NCBI GenBank assembly: GCA_001414485.1 | Contig: LLEY01000273.1 | Span: forward strand, 1-58,224 | Direction: 5' to 3' | DNA from: Calycina herbarum | Lineage: Eukaryota > Ascomycota > Leotiomycetes > Helotiales > Pezizellaceae | DNA: 58,224 nt | Part shown: positions 33,169 to 43,660 of the stretch, piece after piece | Position numbering within the stretch: position 1 is the first letter of the stretch | How the letters are laid out: each line of letters starts with the position of its first letter | The notes under the pieces: generated by a model | Told to the model about the DNA's origin: nothing | Seen by the model: only the letters and a program-made list of their open reading frames with translations | The model's database searches: none | Position numbers and translations under genes: made by a program

Positions 33169-34539
33169 ATGGATGTCAACTCCAAGATATGCAGTGCGTG
33201 TAGATCACTCACGCCACCTGGCCTCCCAGATCAAATGGACGACCACCATTCAAGCGTCAGGGCGCTATTGGGATCCGCAGAAGATGGCTACCACGTTTGC
33301 AAATTAAGCGCTGATTATTTGTTTGACTCGGCGTCTCTGTAAACTGGTTCCCGAAAATGTAGTTTATCAAGGCGTGGAGGCAGCTCCACTGAATCAAAGA
33401 GCATGGATTCAACAGGAAAGATTTCTTTCGCCACGCAAACTCCACTGGGGTCAGAATCAATTGTTCTGGGAATGTCAAGAATTGGTGAGCATGTCCTGAT
33501 TTTCCTCGGCAGCGGCGTTACCAGAGTTTTGCGACTCAAAACCCGCAAATATAATGCTTACTATTTTTTTCAAGCGAGCTTGTGAATCATTCCCACTTGG
33601 GAATCTCCCTTTTTTACACAATTACCACATGGCATTTTCTTCGCTATTCAAACTGATAGGAAAACTCGATTCCTTAGAGAAGGCACTTGAAGCGTGGGGT
33701 ATTCTTCTCCACAATTACACCCGTTGCTCCTTGACCGTGGAAAGAGACCGACTAGTTGCGATTTCTGCAGTTGCAAAAGAGCTTTCACAGCTGCTAGGTA
33801 ACGAGTATCTCGCTGGTTTATGGAGGAAACATCTTCCTCATGAGCTCCTTTGGAGAGTAGCACCAGGAATTGAGCCTTCTAACAGAATATGCCCTTACTA
33901 TGCGCCCTCCTAGTGTCCTCGCTACGAAACCCAAAGACTCTCACAAATCGGGAAATATTTATGATGGACATCCAGGAACAGAACGTGACGTTAGTCACGA
34001 AAGACTTGATGGGTCAGGTATCCAACGGGTTTTTGATAATAAAATGTCAATTAAAAAGCCTACGGGCCCTTGAGATTCGGATACCTAATTCATCTACCAC
34101 GCAAAATCAAATCCAGCACCATGGAAGATGGATTGCATATCTTTTCTTCGACACAAAGGAAGACCAACAAATCTAGGACATGTTATTCATGCCTGCTAGG
34201 CAAGGCTGTTTCGTGGATGGTGGTTCGTGTACTGAGGGTTTAGTTTTGGATAGAACAGGCGTGAGCAATTCATACCGCAGGTGTGGTTTTCTAGAATCCA
34301 ACAATCGCGGTAATCTTCTCTTGACGCTAAACTTTCGGGTTGACAATCTCAACCAGGACGCAAACACAGAAACAGAGTTTCAAGAATACAACTCAACCAG
34401 CGTGGATTCAGATGTCACCCGAGAAGCCCGACCTCTCCTTGAACTTCTTAGCTCAGAGTGTCGTCCTGGCACGAAGAAATCTCCCGATGATTTAGATGAT
34501 GGGTCTGTGTGGACTGAAACCACCCGCAAGCTTGTCTGA
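33169..34539 (+). pseudogene. Decayed heterokaryon-incompatibility (HET) domain gene
   Basis: HET proteins trigger cell death after fusion of unlike fungal individuals. Pieces appear in the right order. An N-terminal Cys-rich start (33169-33342, ICSACRSL and GYHVCKL) is followed at 33371-33484 by APLNQRAWIQQERFLSPRKL and NQLFWECQEL. A still recognisable 90-bp intron (33485-33574) leads to RACESFPLGNLPF, then DRLVAISAVAKEL, EYLAGLWRKHLP and LLWRV up to 33913, and a C-terminal part at 33889-34539 (EGLVLDRTG, YRRCGF). Breaks: the core of the HET domain between 33342 and 33371 is missing, a stop and frame change follow YYAPS at 33911-33913, and a TAG interrupts the C-terminal frame at 34174-34176. 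Whole-gene length would normally be 600-800 residues. It is a non-functional relic, as is common for this fast-evolving family. Confidence 0.88.
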
Positions 34540-35258
34540 AATGATCGAAAAATAGAAGAAAGTCGACTACCGGAGAAGAGCAACATCAGATACTAGACCC
34601 CACCCAGGCAAGGATGTGCTTTGAGTACACAAAGCACAAAATCGCACAAGTAAGAGAGACGAGGTTTTTCTGATTAGGATTTTTTATAAGTAATGGGGTG
34701 CAGGATTATGATCACATCTATTGTCCGAAAAGGCTTAGAAGATTCGGGAAATAGCTTCTCATTTGTTCTAAACCTTCTCGAACAATGCTAGATTGTCTAG
34801 GAATCCCGAAAGGGTTCTTGCGTCTCCGGGAATCGATTGCTTCGCTGCGGTACTGGGTCGAATTAGTATCGCGAACTACATGATGAGCTGGCTCAGCTGG
34901 ATGAGACCACAATACCTTTAAATCTTTAATTCGCCTCGGAAATTACCGACCAAGTTCAAGAAGAAGTGCAACCTACGTGTGTGGCCATCTCATCTTAGGT
35001 TGATGGTACCACCCGGAACGCTAGCATGCAGGTAGGTACCCTTCATGGAACACCAACCGGCTCCTTCCTCGATAAAGTTCATATTTCCATCGTTCCTTCC
35101 TTCGAAAATTTCACATTCGTTTTTAGGTTTACGAAATTCGCATCTACAGGCCGAGGAAGGAGCGGGGTGGTAGGGTGAACATCTTTTGGCCTTGCATTTC
35201 CTGGTTCTCACTCCGACTTGTTCATGTTTCTAACTCATTTCTGAATACTCCAGTCAAA
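34540..35258. other. Intergenic region upstream of the cation exchanger
   Basis: No supported gene. A minus-strand frame at 34990-35211 overlaps the probable leader of the exchanger gene and has no recognisable content. Confidence 0.5.
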
Positions 35259-36524
35259 ATGGCCGATTACGACAAAATATTTTTCAACATATCAGCCTTC
35301 CTAGCCGGGCTACTCGTCCTCGAATTCGGGGCAGATAAATTCGTCGACCACACCGCCAAAGTAACAACTCGTCTCAAAGTCCCTGCTACACTCATCGCTC
35401 TTCTGACAGCTGGTGCAGAATGGGAGGAGGTAAGAATAACTCACCTACCCCCTATCAAATAAATACTAATCAAATTACAGCTTATCGTCATAGTAGCATC
35501 CGTCTCACAATCTCAATCCAGCTTAGCTATGGGAAACATCGTCGGGTCCTCAATCTCCAATATTCTCGGGGCATTCAGTCTAGGCTTGATATTTTCTCCG
35601 AAACCAATTGTCTTTGATCGTTCGTCGAAGATTTATTGTTCGTTGCTATTAGCACTAACGAGTTTATTTGTTGTACTTGTGAATTTTCTTGACAAAATTG
35701 GGAAATTGTTTGGTGTAGGTTTAGTGGTTATTTTTGGAGTTTATGTTGCCTCTGTGGGATGGGCGATTTATAAGGGGATTGTGATCCCGCCGGAAAACGA
35801 TTCGGATTCAGACTCAGAACCAGACAGTGATAGTGATAGTGACGAGGAGAGCTCGGTTGGCCGAGATTATGAAAGAGTGGCTGATTCCCCGGGGCGTTTT
35901 GAGAAGAGACTTCCCGTCTTGTCCAAAAACGACCCTCGGAGTAGCCCCAGCAGCTCGACCCGTAGGGATTTCGAGAATGAGATTTCAATCCCATTGTCAG
36001 AAATCATATTCGAAGAAGACGAAAACCACGATACACCACACCCAAAACCAAAGCCTAAACATTCCACGCTCTACCACATCATCCATCTCCTCCTTGGATT
36101 CGCCACCCTCTCTTTATCAGGTTACCTCCTTTCACACTCTCTCACAACCCTCGCCGCCGAATTCCACCTCTCAACCAGTTTTCTCGGCATCACAATCCTC
36201 TCACTAGCTACCACCCTCCCGGAAAAGATGATTGCCGTTCTCTCAGGCTCGAGACAGCAAGGTGGAATCATGATAGCTAATACCGCTGGCTCAAACATAT
36301 TTCTTGCTACCTTGTGTACTGGCGTCTTGTTCTTGGCTGGCGATTTACACGAACTGAGAAATAGCATTGAGAGTTGGGAGTTGGGGGTTATGTGGGGGTG
36401 TGCGGTAGGCTTGTTTGCGATTGTGATGTTTGGCGGAAGGCGTTGGATGGGGTGGATGATGTTAGCTTGCTATGTTGGTTTTGGAGTTGTTGAAATTTTG
36501 ACCGAAAGGGGAGATAACTTGTGA
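35259..36524 (+). CDS. CaCA-superfamily cation (Na+/Ca2+-type) exchanger
   Basis: Membrane antiporter moving Ca2+ against Na+, K+ or H+. Exons 35259-35429 and 35481-36524, joined by a 51-bp intron (GTAAGA...CAG), give 404 residues. Two alpha repeats mark the family: the first at about 43-93 (LIALLTAGAEWEEL, then GNIVGSSISNILGAF) and the second at about 291-335 (LGITILSLATTLPEK, then NTAGSNIFLATL). The first repeat has TAGAEW where most members have a GTS-x-PE form, but the acidic residue is kept. A hydrophilic loop of about 95 residues (162-255) joins the halves and carries a dense Asp/Ser run at 163-180. About ten hydrophobic segments are present. It resembles the short YrbG/NCKX-type exchangers rather than vacuolar Vcx1. 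Ion specificity and membrane are unknown. Confidence 0.88.
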
Positions 36525-37264
36525 GAATAATGAGGAAAATATCCATGCGAATTAGTCCTGCTTCCCAAACCACCCATTGCTGGGCATATCCCATGACAGA
36601 TGCATTATCTCCAAATAAAAATATGGAAAGGCAAATTAAGGCAACTCAAAACAGCAATCAGAAAATGACTCACAGAATTTGCCTAGAACAACATGAAACA
36701 TGTAAACAAACGCGTCCTGAATTGGGGTTGCCCAGGGTCACTTGATCAATATCTCGTGATTAGGCAACACTGACTCAATTACACCATTCAAAAGTTGCAT
36801 ATCAACATTCTATAAAGTACTAGAACTTTGCAATTTGAAATAGAATGTTTATTTGAAAACAATGGTCAAAGTAAAATAAAACACAAAACGAAAGTTTCCA
36901 GAATCGTCGCTTGAATCCATCGAAGACACAAGAGGACGAAATCGGTAGATTCTGCTATAACCGCTTCTTTTAGAAAGGCTTCGGCAAAGAAAGCATCGCT
37001 GCATCGAGCCAAAGGTGCACTTGCTGTTGAGCTCGTATACATAAGGGCTGCTTGTCCCTCCATGCCTTCTCTGAGAAGTCGATGATTGGTGTTTGAAGAA
37101 GCAAGCAGAACCTTCCAGCCTCAGAAAACCCCAAAGCAAAAAAGCAAAAAAGCAACAATTCTGCTTCAGCAGGTTGAAAAGCCTCTTCGGTATTCAAACA
37201 GCTTTTCTTTCAGGTACCGAAATACAACCCCCGAAACAAACCTCCATTGCCCAGCAAGCAAAAC
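36525..37264. other. Intergenic region with only chance frames
   Basis: Short minus-strand frames at 36849-37197 overlap each other in different phases and show no domain. The last part is the leader and promoter of the next gene. Confidence 0.45.
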
Positions 37265-37945
37265 ATGTCTCTTTATATCAACGAACTCGCCTCCTTGATT
37301 CACATCCAAGAAGCCATTCTGAGAATTCCAATACAGAAAGCCCAGTTCCCACCAAATTGCATCCGACAATCGTATGACTATGGCTTGTTAAGCATGGACT
37401 CATGGGGATTGAATTGGGTGTTCACACAGAGACCAGACCGAGCATTCGCCAATCATCGATTTGCAGCTTCAAGACCACCATTACCGGCACACATGTCGAA
37501 CCAGGGAAGGAGACCGATTCCCCTGCCGGAGGAATATCTCAATCACGAAGTCATTAGCAGGCTACCCAGCAGTCCATCACTACCCGAGCTTGTGCCTGAA
37601 CCCGAGCCAAAGTTGAGGGGACCAAGATGGGCGTACCTCTTGCATTCTTGGGTTGCCTGGTTGCGATTCTGGCCTCTCAAGGCTTGGGACTTTGTTTGGA
37701 ACTCGATCGTAAGGTTATTTACAAAACCTGCATGTGTCGTTGTGGGATTTTTGGAGAACATAAATTGGTGTACGGTTTTTGGGTTGATTGTGGCGTATTC
37801 GGTCGCAAAGTTTCTGGTGCCGGCGTTCGACGAGAAAGTGAAATATGCCCCGAAGCCCTTATATGTCCTGTTTACCCCGGCTACAGCAAGGGCAAGTAAG
37901 TCAATCCACCTTATGGGCTACAAGCCAACCGCTGAAGAATCTTAG
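37265..37945 (+). CDS. Uncharacterised protein with one membrane segment
   Basis: Not recognised. The frame is 226 residues from the ATG at 37265; the frame is open six codons further up but has no ATG. It has a Pro-rich centre (PLPEE ... LPELVPEPEPK, about 85-117), a Trp-rich amphipathic stretch at 122-150 (RWAYLLHSWVAWLRFW), and one hydrophobic segment at about 168-187 (NWCTVFGLIVAYSVAKFLV). The end is ambiguous: a GTAAGT at 37896 and a TAG acceptor at 37961 would remove 66 bp and give the ending ARARTGPVL with a stop near 37980. The length of that intron matches neighbours. Coding support is the long open frame and coherent composition only. Confidence 0.55.
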   Translation: MSLYINELASLIHIQEAILRIPIQKAQFPPNCIRQSYDYGLLSMDSWGLNWVFTQRPDRAFANHRFAASRPPLPAHMSNQGRRPIPLPEEYLNHEVISRLPSSPSLPELVPEPEPKLRGPRWAYLLHSWVAWLRFWPLKAWDFVWNSIVRLFTKPACVVVGFLENINWCTVFGLIVAYSVAKFLVPAFDEKVKYAPKPLYVLFTPATARASKSIHLMGYKPTAEES

Positions 37946-38302
37946 GAACTGGTCCAGTCTTATGAATTAGTGCTGGATAATGGTGCCTGAAATGTGAACA
38001 AGATTGCCATAAACAAGAATGAAATGTGCATTGCGGGATGAGAATGATGAAAATATAATGTCAGTTGACGGAATGGAAGGGTGCCCTAGAGCATGATTTC
38101 TCTAGTATGGCTTACGCCTGTGTATCTTATTGATGAAAAGGATATTTCCTCCTCGCGTTGAATACAAATAAGGAATTCGGAGACGAAATAACCAACGAAG
38201 CCCAGCACTTTAAAAACACAATGCATTATACATACTCTACCAGGTATCTTCTGGAGGCAAGGGAATCAATACAGAGAGACGCGTAGCAGCATTACCGCCC
38301 GC
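37946..38302. other. Convergent 3' flanks
   Basis: This is the space between the plus-strand membrane protein and minus-strand succinyl-CoA ligase ends. No gene or repeat was seen. Confidence 0.5.
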
Positions 38303-39832
38303 TTAAATACCAAGGGAGAACTCCACACCAACGTCCATTTCCCGGGCTAAAAAGGTCAGTTTAGTTGATAATTAAGAGTGGAATGACATACCAGACTTCA
38401 CAAGCTTCGAGAAAGTTACTGCCTTCTCAGCAGCACTCTGTAGATCATCAATGGAGAAGATCTTCATGCCAGACTCGTTGATCAGCTTGTGTGCTGCCTC
38501 CATGTTTGTTCCTTGTAATCTTGCAATGATTGGGATGCGGAGATTCATGCTCTCAACGGTGCTGATAAGACCCTTGGCAATAGCATCACATCTGACGATA
38601 CCGCCGAAGATGTTGACAAAGATAGCTGTGACCTTAGGATCGCTTGTGATGAGAGTGAAAGCCTCCTTGATGGCTTGAGGAGTAGCTCCACCACCGACAT
38701 CCAAGAAGTTTGCTGGCTCTCCACCGTTCAACTTGATGATATCCATGGTTGCCATGGCAAGACCAGCACCGTTGACCAAGCAGCCAATATCACCTCCGAG
38801 CTTGATAAAGTTAAGACCAGACTCTGCGGCAGCGACTTCCTCGGCGTCTTCTTGTGTGGTGTCTCGCCATGAGAAGATCTCCTTTTGACGGAATTCGGCG
38901 TTGTCATCGAAACCAAGCTTAGCATCCATAGCAAGAACTTGGTGATCGGAGGTCTCGGAGAGAGGGTTAATCTCAATTTGGGTGGCATCCTTCTCCATGA
39001 AGATCTTGTACAACTTCTGGATGGTGTCCTTTGCGTCCTCGATACATTGCTCGCTGAATCCGAGATCGACTGAGATCTTGCGGGCAATATCATCGGTAAC
39101 ACCCTTGTGGATATCGATATATGTGGTGGTGATTGCGCTTGGGTTCTCCTTGGCAACAGTCTCGATATCCATTCCACCTTGCGACGAAGAAACGATAACT
39201 GGGCCTTGGGATCCTCTGTCCATCAAGATAGCAAGGTAAAATTCGCGACGAGCGAACTTACGCTCGCAGATGTAGACAGAGTTACAGAGACGACCTTGGG
39301 CACCAGTTTGCTTGGTGACGAGGTTGTGTCCGATCATCTGGTCTGCGAACATCCTGGCCTCTGTTGGCGAGTAGATAACGCGAACACCTCCTTTGAGGCC
39401 ATTGTCGAATGTGCCCTTTCCTCGTCCCCCAGCAAGAACCTGTGCCTTGATAACCATATCATCGCCTCCAATCTCCTTTGCGATTGCCTCGGCCTCGGCG
39501 GCGGTGGTTGCGACAGAGCCCTTTGGTACGCCAATGTCATACTGTTTGGGGGTTAGTTTAGTTCTGCGTCCACCATCGACGGAGGTTGAGCGGGTAGACT
39601 GGACATTACCTTTCTTAATAAGTCGGCAGAGAGATATTCGTGTATACTCAGAGCTCTCTTTTGTTGTGCAACACCTGCCAAACGAGACGGCGAGTGGACC
39701 TGGAGCTATCTATCAGCATCAAAGCAAGCAAGCAGCCAGCGGCATTTTGGCCTCGCGGGTGCAAAGGAGGAGGCTTACCTTGGAGGCTTTGAAAGCTGCC
39801 GCGAAGGGCCGGCTACGGGCGAGCTTGAACAT
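38303..39832 (-). CDS. LSC2: Succinyl-CoA ligase beta subunit, mitochondrial
   Basis: TCA-cycle enzyme subunit: with the alpha subunit it converts succinyl-CoA to succinate, making ATP or GTP, in the mitochondrial matrix. Four exons, 39779-39832, 39610-39699, 38392-39541 and 38303-38346, give 445 residues. The short last exon restores the family's ending KLVKSAREMDV...; the frame otherwise reads into the intron. The N-terminus (MFKLARSRPFAAAFKASK) is a basic presequence, and the mature part begins near RALSIHEYLSADLL. The ATP-grasp region has VIKAQVLAGGRGKG and IEINPL, and the C-terminal ligase-CoA domain has FLDVGGGATPQAIKEAF and NIFGGIVRCDAIAKG. Length matches fungal Lsc2. It shares a 273-bp divergent promoter with the Lys-rich gene; four CAATGG units lie in the leader. 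Confidence 0.96.
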
Positions 39833-39872
39833 ATTGACAAGAAACGAGGGGATTGAGGGAGAGAGGGATTGT

Positions 39873-39896
39873 CAATGGCAATGGCAATGGCAATGG
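39873..39896. repeat. (CAATGG)4 microsatellite in the LSC2 leader
   Basis: Four perfect hexamers lie 41-64 bp upstream of the LSC2 ATG, within the divergent promoter region. Confidence 0.95.
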
Positions 39897-40105
39897 TAGG
39901 AAAGGAAAAAAGTTGACTTCTGAGGACTTGTTCTTTTCGTCGGATGGAGTCGCGGCGAGCTTGGCCCAACCTCCGTGAAGAAGCGAAGAATCCGGTCTGT
40001 GCCCACCCGGGAAACTTTCGGCGCAGACGAGGCTGAAAGATTATTTTACAAGTACTTGTATTCTCAACACCAACAACCTCGCAACCTCACAACATCCCCA
40101 CATCG

Positions 40106-41089
40106 ATGGCGACGACCGAAGACGAAGATCAGGGCAAGTCCGTTGGGCTCTCCAAAGAACGATACGACATCATCACCAACAAAATTGCCGTCGCCCTCGC
40201 AAGGCATGACGCCGTGGTCAAAGGCTGGACCGCCAAATCTGCGCGCAGTCAAGAACCAAGAAAAACCCAAGAGCAACTCGAAGCCGAAGATGCTGAGCTT
40301 TTCCGTCCGCAACCTCCTCGCCTCGGAATCGGCCACCCAATACCTGCGCACTTCTTGAAAACCGACGCTGAGACGGGCAACAAGGACCTTCGCGCCAAAT
40401 TCTTCCCCTCCAAAAGTCTCAAGGCGAGCAAGGCTCGAGATGCCGAAGAGAAGGCTGCAAGTGCGAAGCGAGGCATGAGGGATCAGAGTAGCGGTGAGGA
40501 AGAGGGCAGATCTGGTCTAGGACGAGCAAAGAAGCAGAAGACGAAGGTCATACCGGAAGCCCCTAAAAAGGTCAAGGAGATTCCAGTGGCATATTCCCGT
40601 GATGGCAAGGACGATATGCGGATAGACGAAGAGGATATGGCGACAGTGGCCGATCTAGCAGCTGGGGAGAATTTGGAGTCGAAGCACACGAACCAAGAGT
40701 CAAGCAAGTCTGAAAATGGTCAAACAGCAGAGGGTGGAACCGAGTCACAACCTACCGAGAAGCAAAAGAAGAAAAAGAAAAAGAAGACGTCCAAAAGTTC
40801 CAATAAGGTTTCTGAACGTGAACCGCAAGGCATTCCAATACTCCCCAGTCGTCCAGTACCCAGCTCTCCCCCGAAGGTAGATAAAGTCTCAAATGGTAGT
40901 ACAAAAGTCGAAATGGCTACACCTGATAAGATGGAGGTTGATAATCTGGCTGCGGGCAGTGATCTTGAGGAGGTGGAGCGATTGAGAAGGAAGGAATTAA
41001 AGAAGGAATTGAAAAAGCAAAGAAAAAGGGAGCGGAAGGAGAAAAGACGGAGCGAGCTGCTGCCAGCCAGCATCTCAACTATTGTCTGA
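40106..41089 (+). CDS. Lys-rich nuclear-type protein of unknown function
   Basis: A single-exon frame of 327 residues. The first 115 residues look folded and conserved in style: NKIAVALARHDAVVKGW (about 25-41), then LFRPQPPRLGIGHPIPAHFL and AKFFPSKSLKASKARDAEEK. The remainder is charged and low-complexity with basic runs (RAKKQKTK; a seven-Lys run in EKQKKKKKKKTSK; KKELKKQRKRERKEKRR near the end), which are probable nuclear or nucleolar localisation signals. The N-terminal pattern recalls small fungal families without known function, possibly DUF3245, but I cannot confirm this. It is divergent from LSC2 with 273 bp between start codons, so the two may share a promoter. The start at 40106 is the first ATG in frame. 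Confidence 0.75.
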   Translation: MATTEDEDQGKSVGLSKERYDIITNKIAVALARHDAVVKGWTAKSARSQEPRKTQEQLEAEDAELFRPQPPRLGIGHPIPAHFLKTDAETGNKDLRAKFFPSKSLKASKARDAEEKAASAKRGMRDQSSGEEEGRSGLGRAKKQKTKVIPEAPKKVKEIPVAYSRDGKDDMRIDEEDMATVADLAAGENLESKHTNQESSKSENGQTAEGGTESQPTEKQKKKKKKKTSKSSNKVSEREPQGIPILPSRPVPSSPPKVDKVSNGSTKVEMATPDKMEVDNLAAGSDLEEVERLRRKELKKELKKQRKRERKEKRRSELLPASISTIV

Positions 41090-41270
41090 GAGCACCAGCA
41101 CAACTGCATCGATGGTCTAGGTTTCGGGAATTCAAACAAATTCAAACAAATATGCTAAGCGCTTTGTTAATTGTCACGGCTTGCGTAAGATGAAAAGGTA
41201 GGGTTTGTCAAAATTAAAACCTTGATCAAAATTGAGATTCAAGTGGGATTTGGGTACCTAGATACATGTT
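41090..41270. other. 3' flank of the Lys-rich gene
   Basis: Ordinary non-coding sequence with TTCAAACAAA repeated twice near 41130-41150. Nothing else was seen. Confidence 0.4.
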
Positions 41271-41862
41271 TGGGGGCCGAAACGAGAGTTGCAAGTAAGC
41301 CACCAATTGACCAGTAAGCCAACATCAAGTTTGGGGGCCAAAAGGAGATTGGTGGATAAGGTATATAGTTTTCGAGTAAGCCACCAATTACTCAGTAACC
41401 CACTGCGGTGCGAGTAAGCCAAACAATTGTTGGGTAGGCCACATACCCACCAGTAAGCCATCAGTTGCCAGTAACCCACTGCGGTACGAGTAAGCTAAAC
41501 AATCGTCAAGTAAGCTGCCAAAAAACGTCGAGTAAGCTACACACTTACCAGTAAGCCAAGAGTAAGCCACAAGTAACTCACTAGTAAGCCATCAATCACA
41601 CAGTAACCTAAGCATCCCATTTAGAGGACTAAAAGATACTCACGAGTGAGCCAGACAAGCGTCGGGTAAGCTGTCAAACAGTTGTCGAGTAAGCCGCCAG
41701 CAATTCAGTAAGCTAGTAGCACTTTTAGGGGCCAAAAATAGAGTCACGAGTAAGCCAAAGAATATCCAGTCAGCCATCGAGTAAGCGGCAAGTAACTTGG
41801 GAGTAAATCACAGGTCAGCTATCAAGTATCACGATTGGGGGCCAAAATATGGTCACGAGTAA
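41271..41862. repeat. Degenerate AGTAAGCC repeat field
   Basis: The motif GTAAGC occurs 16 times in about 500 bp, usually as GAGTAAGCCA, CAGTAAGCCA or AAGTAAGCTG, with further variants (GTAACC, GTAGGCC). It is interleaved with four GGGGCCRAAA blocks (near 41272, 41333, 41728 and 41838) and ACTGCGGTRCGAG (twice). Spacing is irregular, mostly 15-35 bp. It is not RIPed. Frames across it translate only the repeat, so it is not treated as coding. Confidence 0.8.
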
Positions 41863-42129
41863 TTAGATTCAGTTTGAACCAAACAATTTTTATTCAACTG
41901 CTGGACATTCTTGAAAGCGGGAGTAAATACTTCAGGTTTGCATGGTGTACCAAACTCCCGTTTCCCGAAAATTTCAATTCACGAGATTGCTTCCAGATGA
42001 GTCTACTTTGTAACAGAAGCTCAGCAAAGAGGACTTTATACTTAGTGTTCTACTAAAAAATTATAAGGAGGCAAGAAAAGAAGCGACTTTCCAACTAAGC
42101 ATCTCCACCTCTGGATAGCTTCTTCAAAA

Positions 42130-43390
42130 AACAAAAAAAATGTTCGAGTCAAATCTATCAAGCGGTCTTTCAAGGAGGAAGGGGAAGAGATATTTGTACT
42201 TACAGATATTATGGTGAAGTGATTTCGAGGCACGGCAGGGCGTGTCGAAGCTCACGCGGAGCGGAGCTAGAACTATGCACTCAAGGTGTGCTCTTGTATT
42301 GTCGAATACTTGCGGATATTTTCAGAAGGCAATGCTGAGATGAGAAAGGGGACAACCGATGTCGAATTATCGGTTCTTAAACTAGAACCTGATGACGACA
42401 GCTGCAGTCTCTAAACCTGCAATGTAATGTGATTTGAAATAATGGAGATGAACACGAGCTGGTACAGCGAATTTTTGTCGTTGGTGATACTAGGTCGAAA
42501 CAAAGTGTATTCCCTGATGACGACGCATGCTAGTAAGATGGTAGAAGTGAAGAGTAGAGGCTCGGAGAGCGGGGGGAATTGCGAAAGTTTTTCGGAATTT
42601 CTGTTGAGGACGTTAGCACGCAGATCTTCGGTTCAACCGCTCTGTTAGTTTGACTTGAATTTTGCTAGGACAAGATTGTTTATTTGATTATATGAGAGTG
42701 GGCCGGGTTTAAATTAGGTTCTCTAATCATTGGTTGTGTCTTCTCGCTTCTCATGAAATGTCTTCACTCATTTCAAAAAGAAATTCAAGTCAAGTGCACT
42801 AAGCGGGTTGATGGGAGGAGTTGGACTTACGAGGTGCTGCTGAGCTGAAGAATCCAGCTGGAGTTCCGAACAAGACTTTGCAAGACTAGGTACTCTAGTC
42901 AGGTGTCTGAAGTTGTCGATTTGATTTTAGTGAAAGAAGAGGACAAAATCCTCCGATGGTAACACCCAAGTGAGTGTACCGACAGCAAGCTCCTGTGCGA
43001 GGAGCGGCTGGAGTAAGTAGGAAATCGGATATGAGAGAGATTACTTTCGAGGGATATGACGGGTGCCAAAGAGGCACACCAAGCTTTTTCTTCAAGCAAG
43101 CTCGAAAGGTCCTGCAGTCTCTACACCTGCAATATCAAGTTGATTAGGAGGCTGGGCACCAAAGAGGTACACCAGAAATTTGCTGGATATGATGTATGTT
43201 GATTCGAAAGCAACAGTGCTTCCGAACTGTGCAGAAATTGCGAATTCGTAAAGCTAGCGATAGCTGATAGCTTTTCTGTAGTGACAGTTAGCATTTGGAC
43301 CTGGCAATTTTACCTCTCGGTCATCTTGACTTGAATTTTATTAGACAAGATTTCCTTATTTAGATCTATAACAATGAGTCGACGGCATAG
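42130..43390. repeat. Diverged tandem duplication, about 650-bp units
   Basis: Three anchor pairs occur in the same order: AGTCAAATCTATCAAGCGG (42145) versus AGTCAAGTGCACTAAGCGGG (42789); GCAGTCTCTAAACCTGCAAT (42404) versus GCAGTCTCTACACCTGCAAT (43112); TTGACTTGAATTTTGCTAGG (42648) versus TTGACTTGAATTTTATTAG (43328). Units are therefore about 42140-42700 and 42785-43380. A smaller local repeat (CACCAAAGAGG / GCCAAAGAGG) occurs near 43068 and 43158. Minus-strand GTAAGT sites sit at equivalent places (near 42205 and 42833), but no coding frame was found. Confidence 0.6.
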
Positions 43391-43660
43391 GCGAGATTTC
43401 CCCTTCCCTTGCCTTTAATGACCGGATGTATATGGAGGTTTATGAAAGGGAACAGATAATACTTTGAGGCTGGTTTCCAACGAAGGTGGATGTTGTCAAT
43501 TCACTTCCTCACCTTCGAGTCTCAATCGTCACCCGCAACCCGACACTCCAGCCCTATTCTCGCGGTCTCTTCTTCCTTCAAACTTCACTCGACATCCACC
43601 AACCTCTTCCTCAACTCCACAATCCAACAACACCGCGACTTGCCACAACCAGTCTCCAAG

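Noticed and set aside
41258..41570. Minus-strand Trp/Tyr-rich small proteins
   Set aside because: Their sequence is only the translated AGTAAGCC repeat, with similar frames on all phases.
42042..42233. Short minus-strand gene with an intron
   Set aside because: A GTAAGT and a plausible acceptor exist, but splicing gives only about 17 codons; more likely part of the duplicated non-coding unit.
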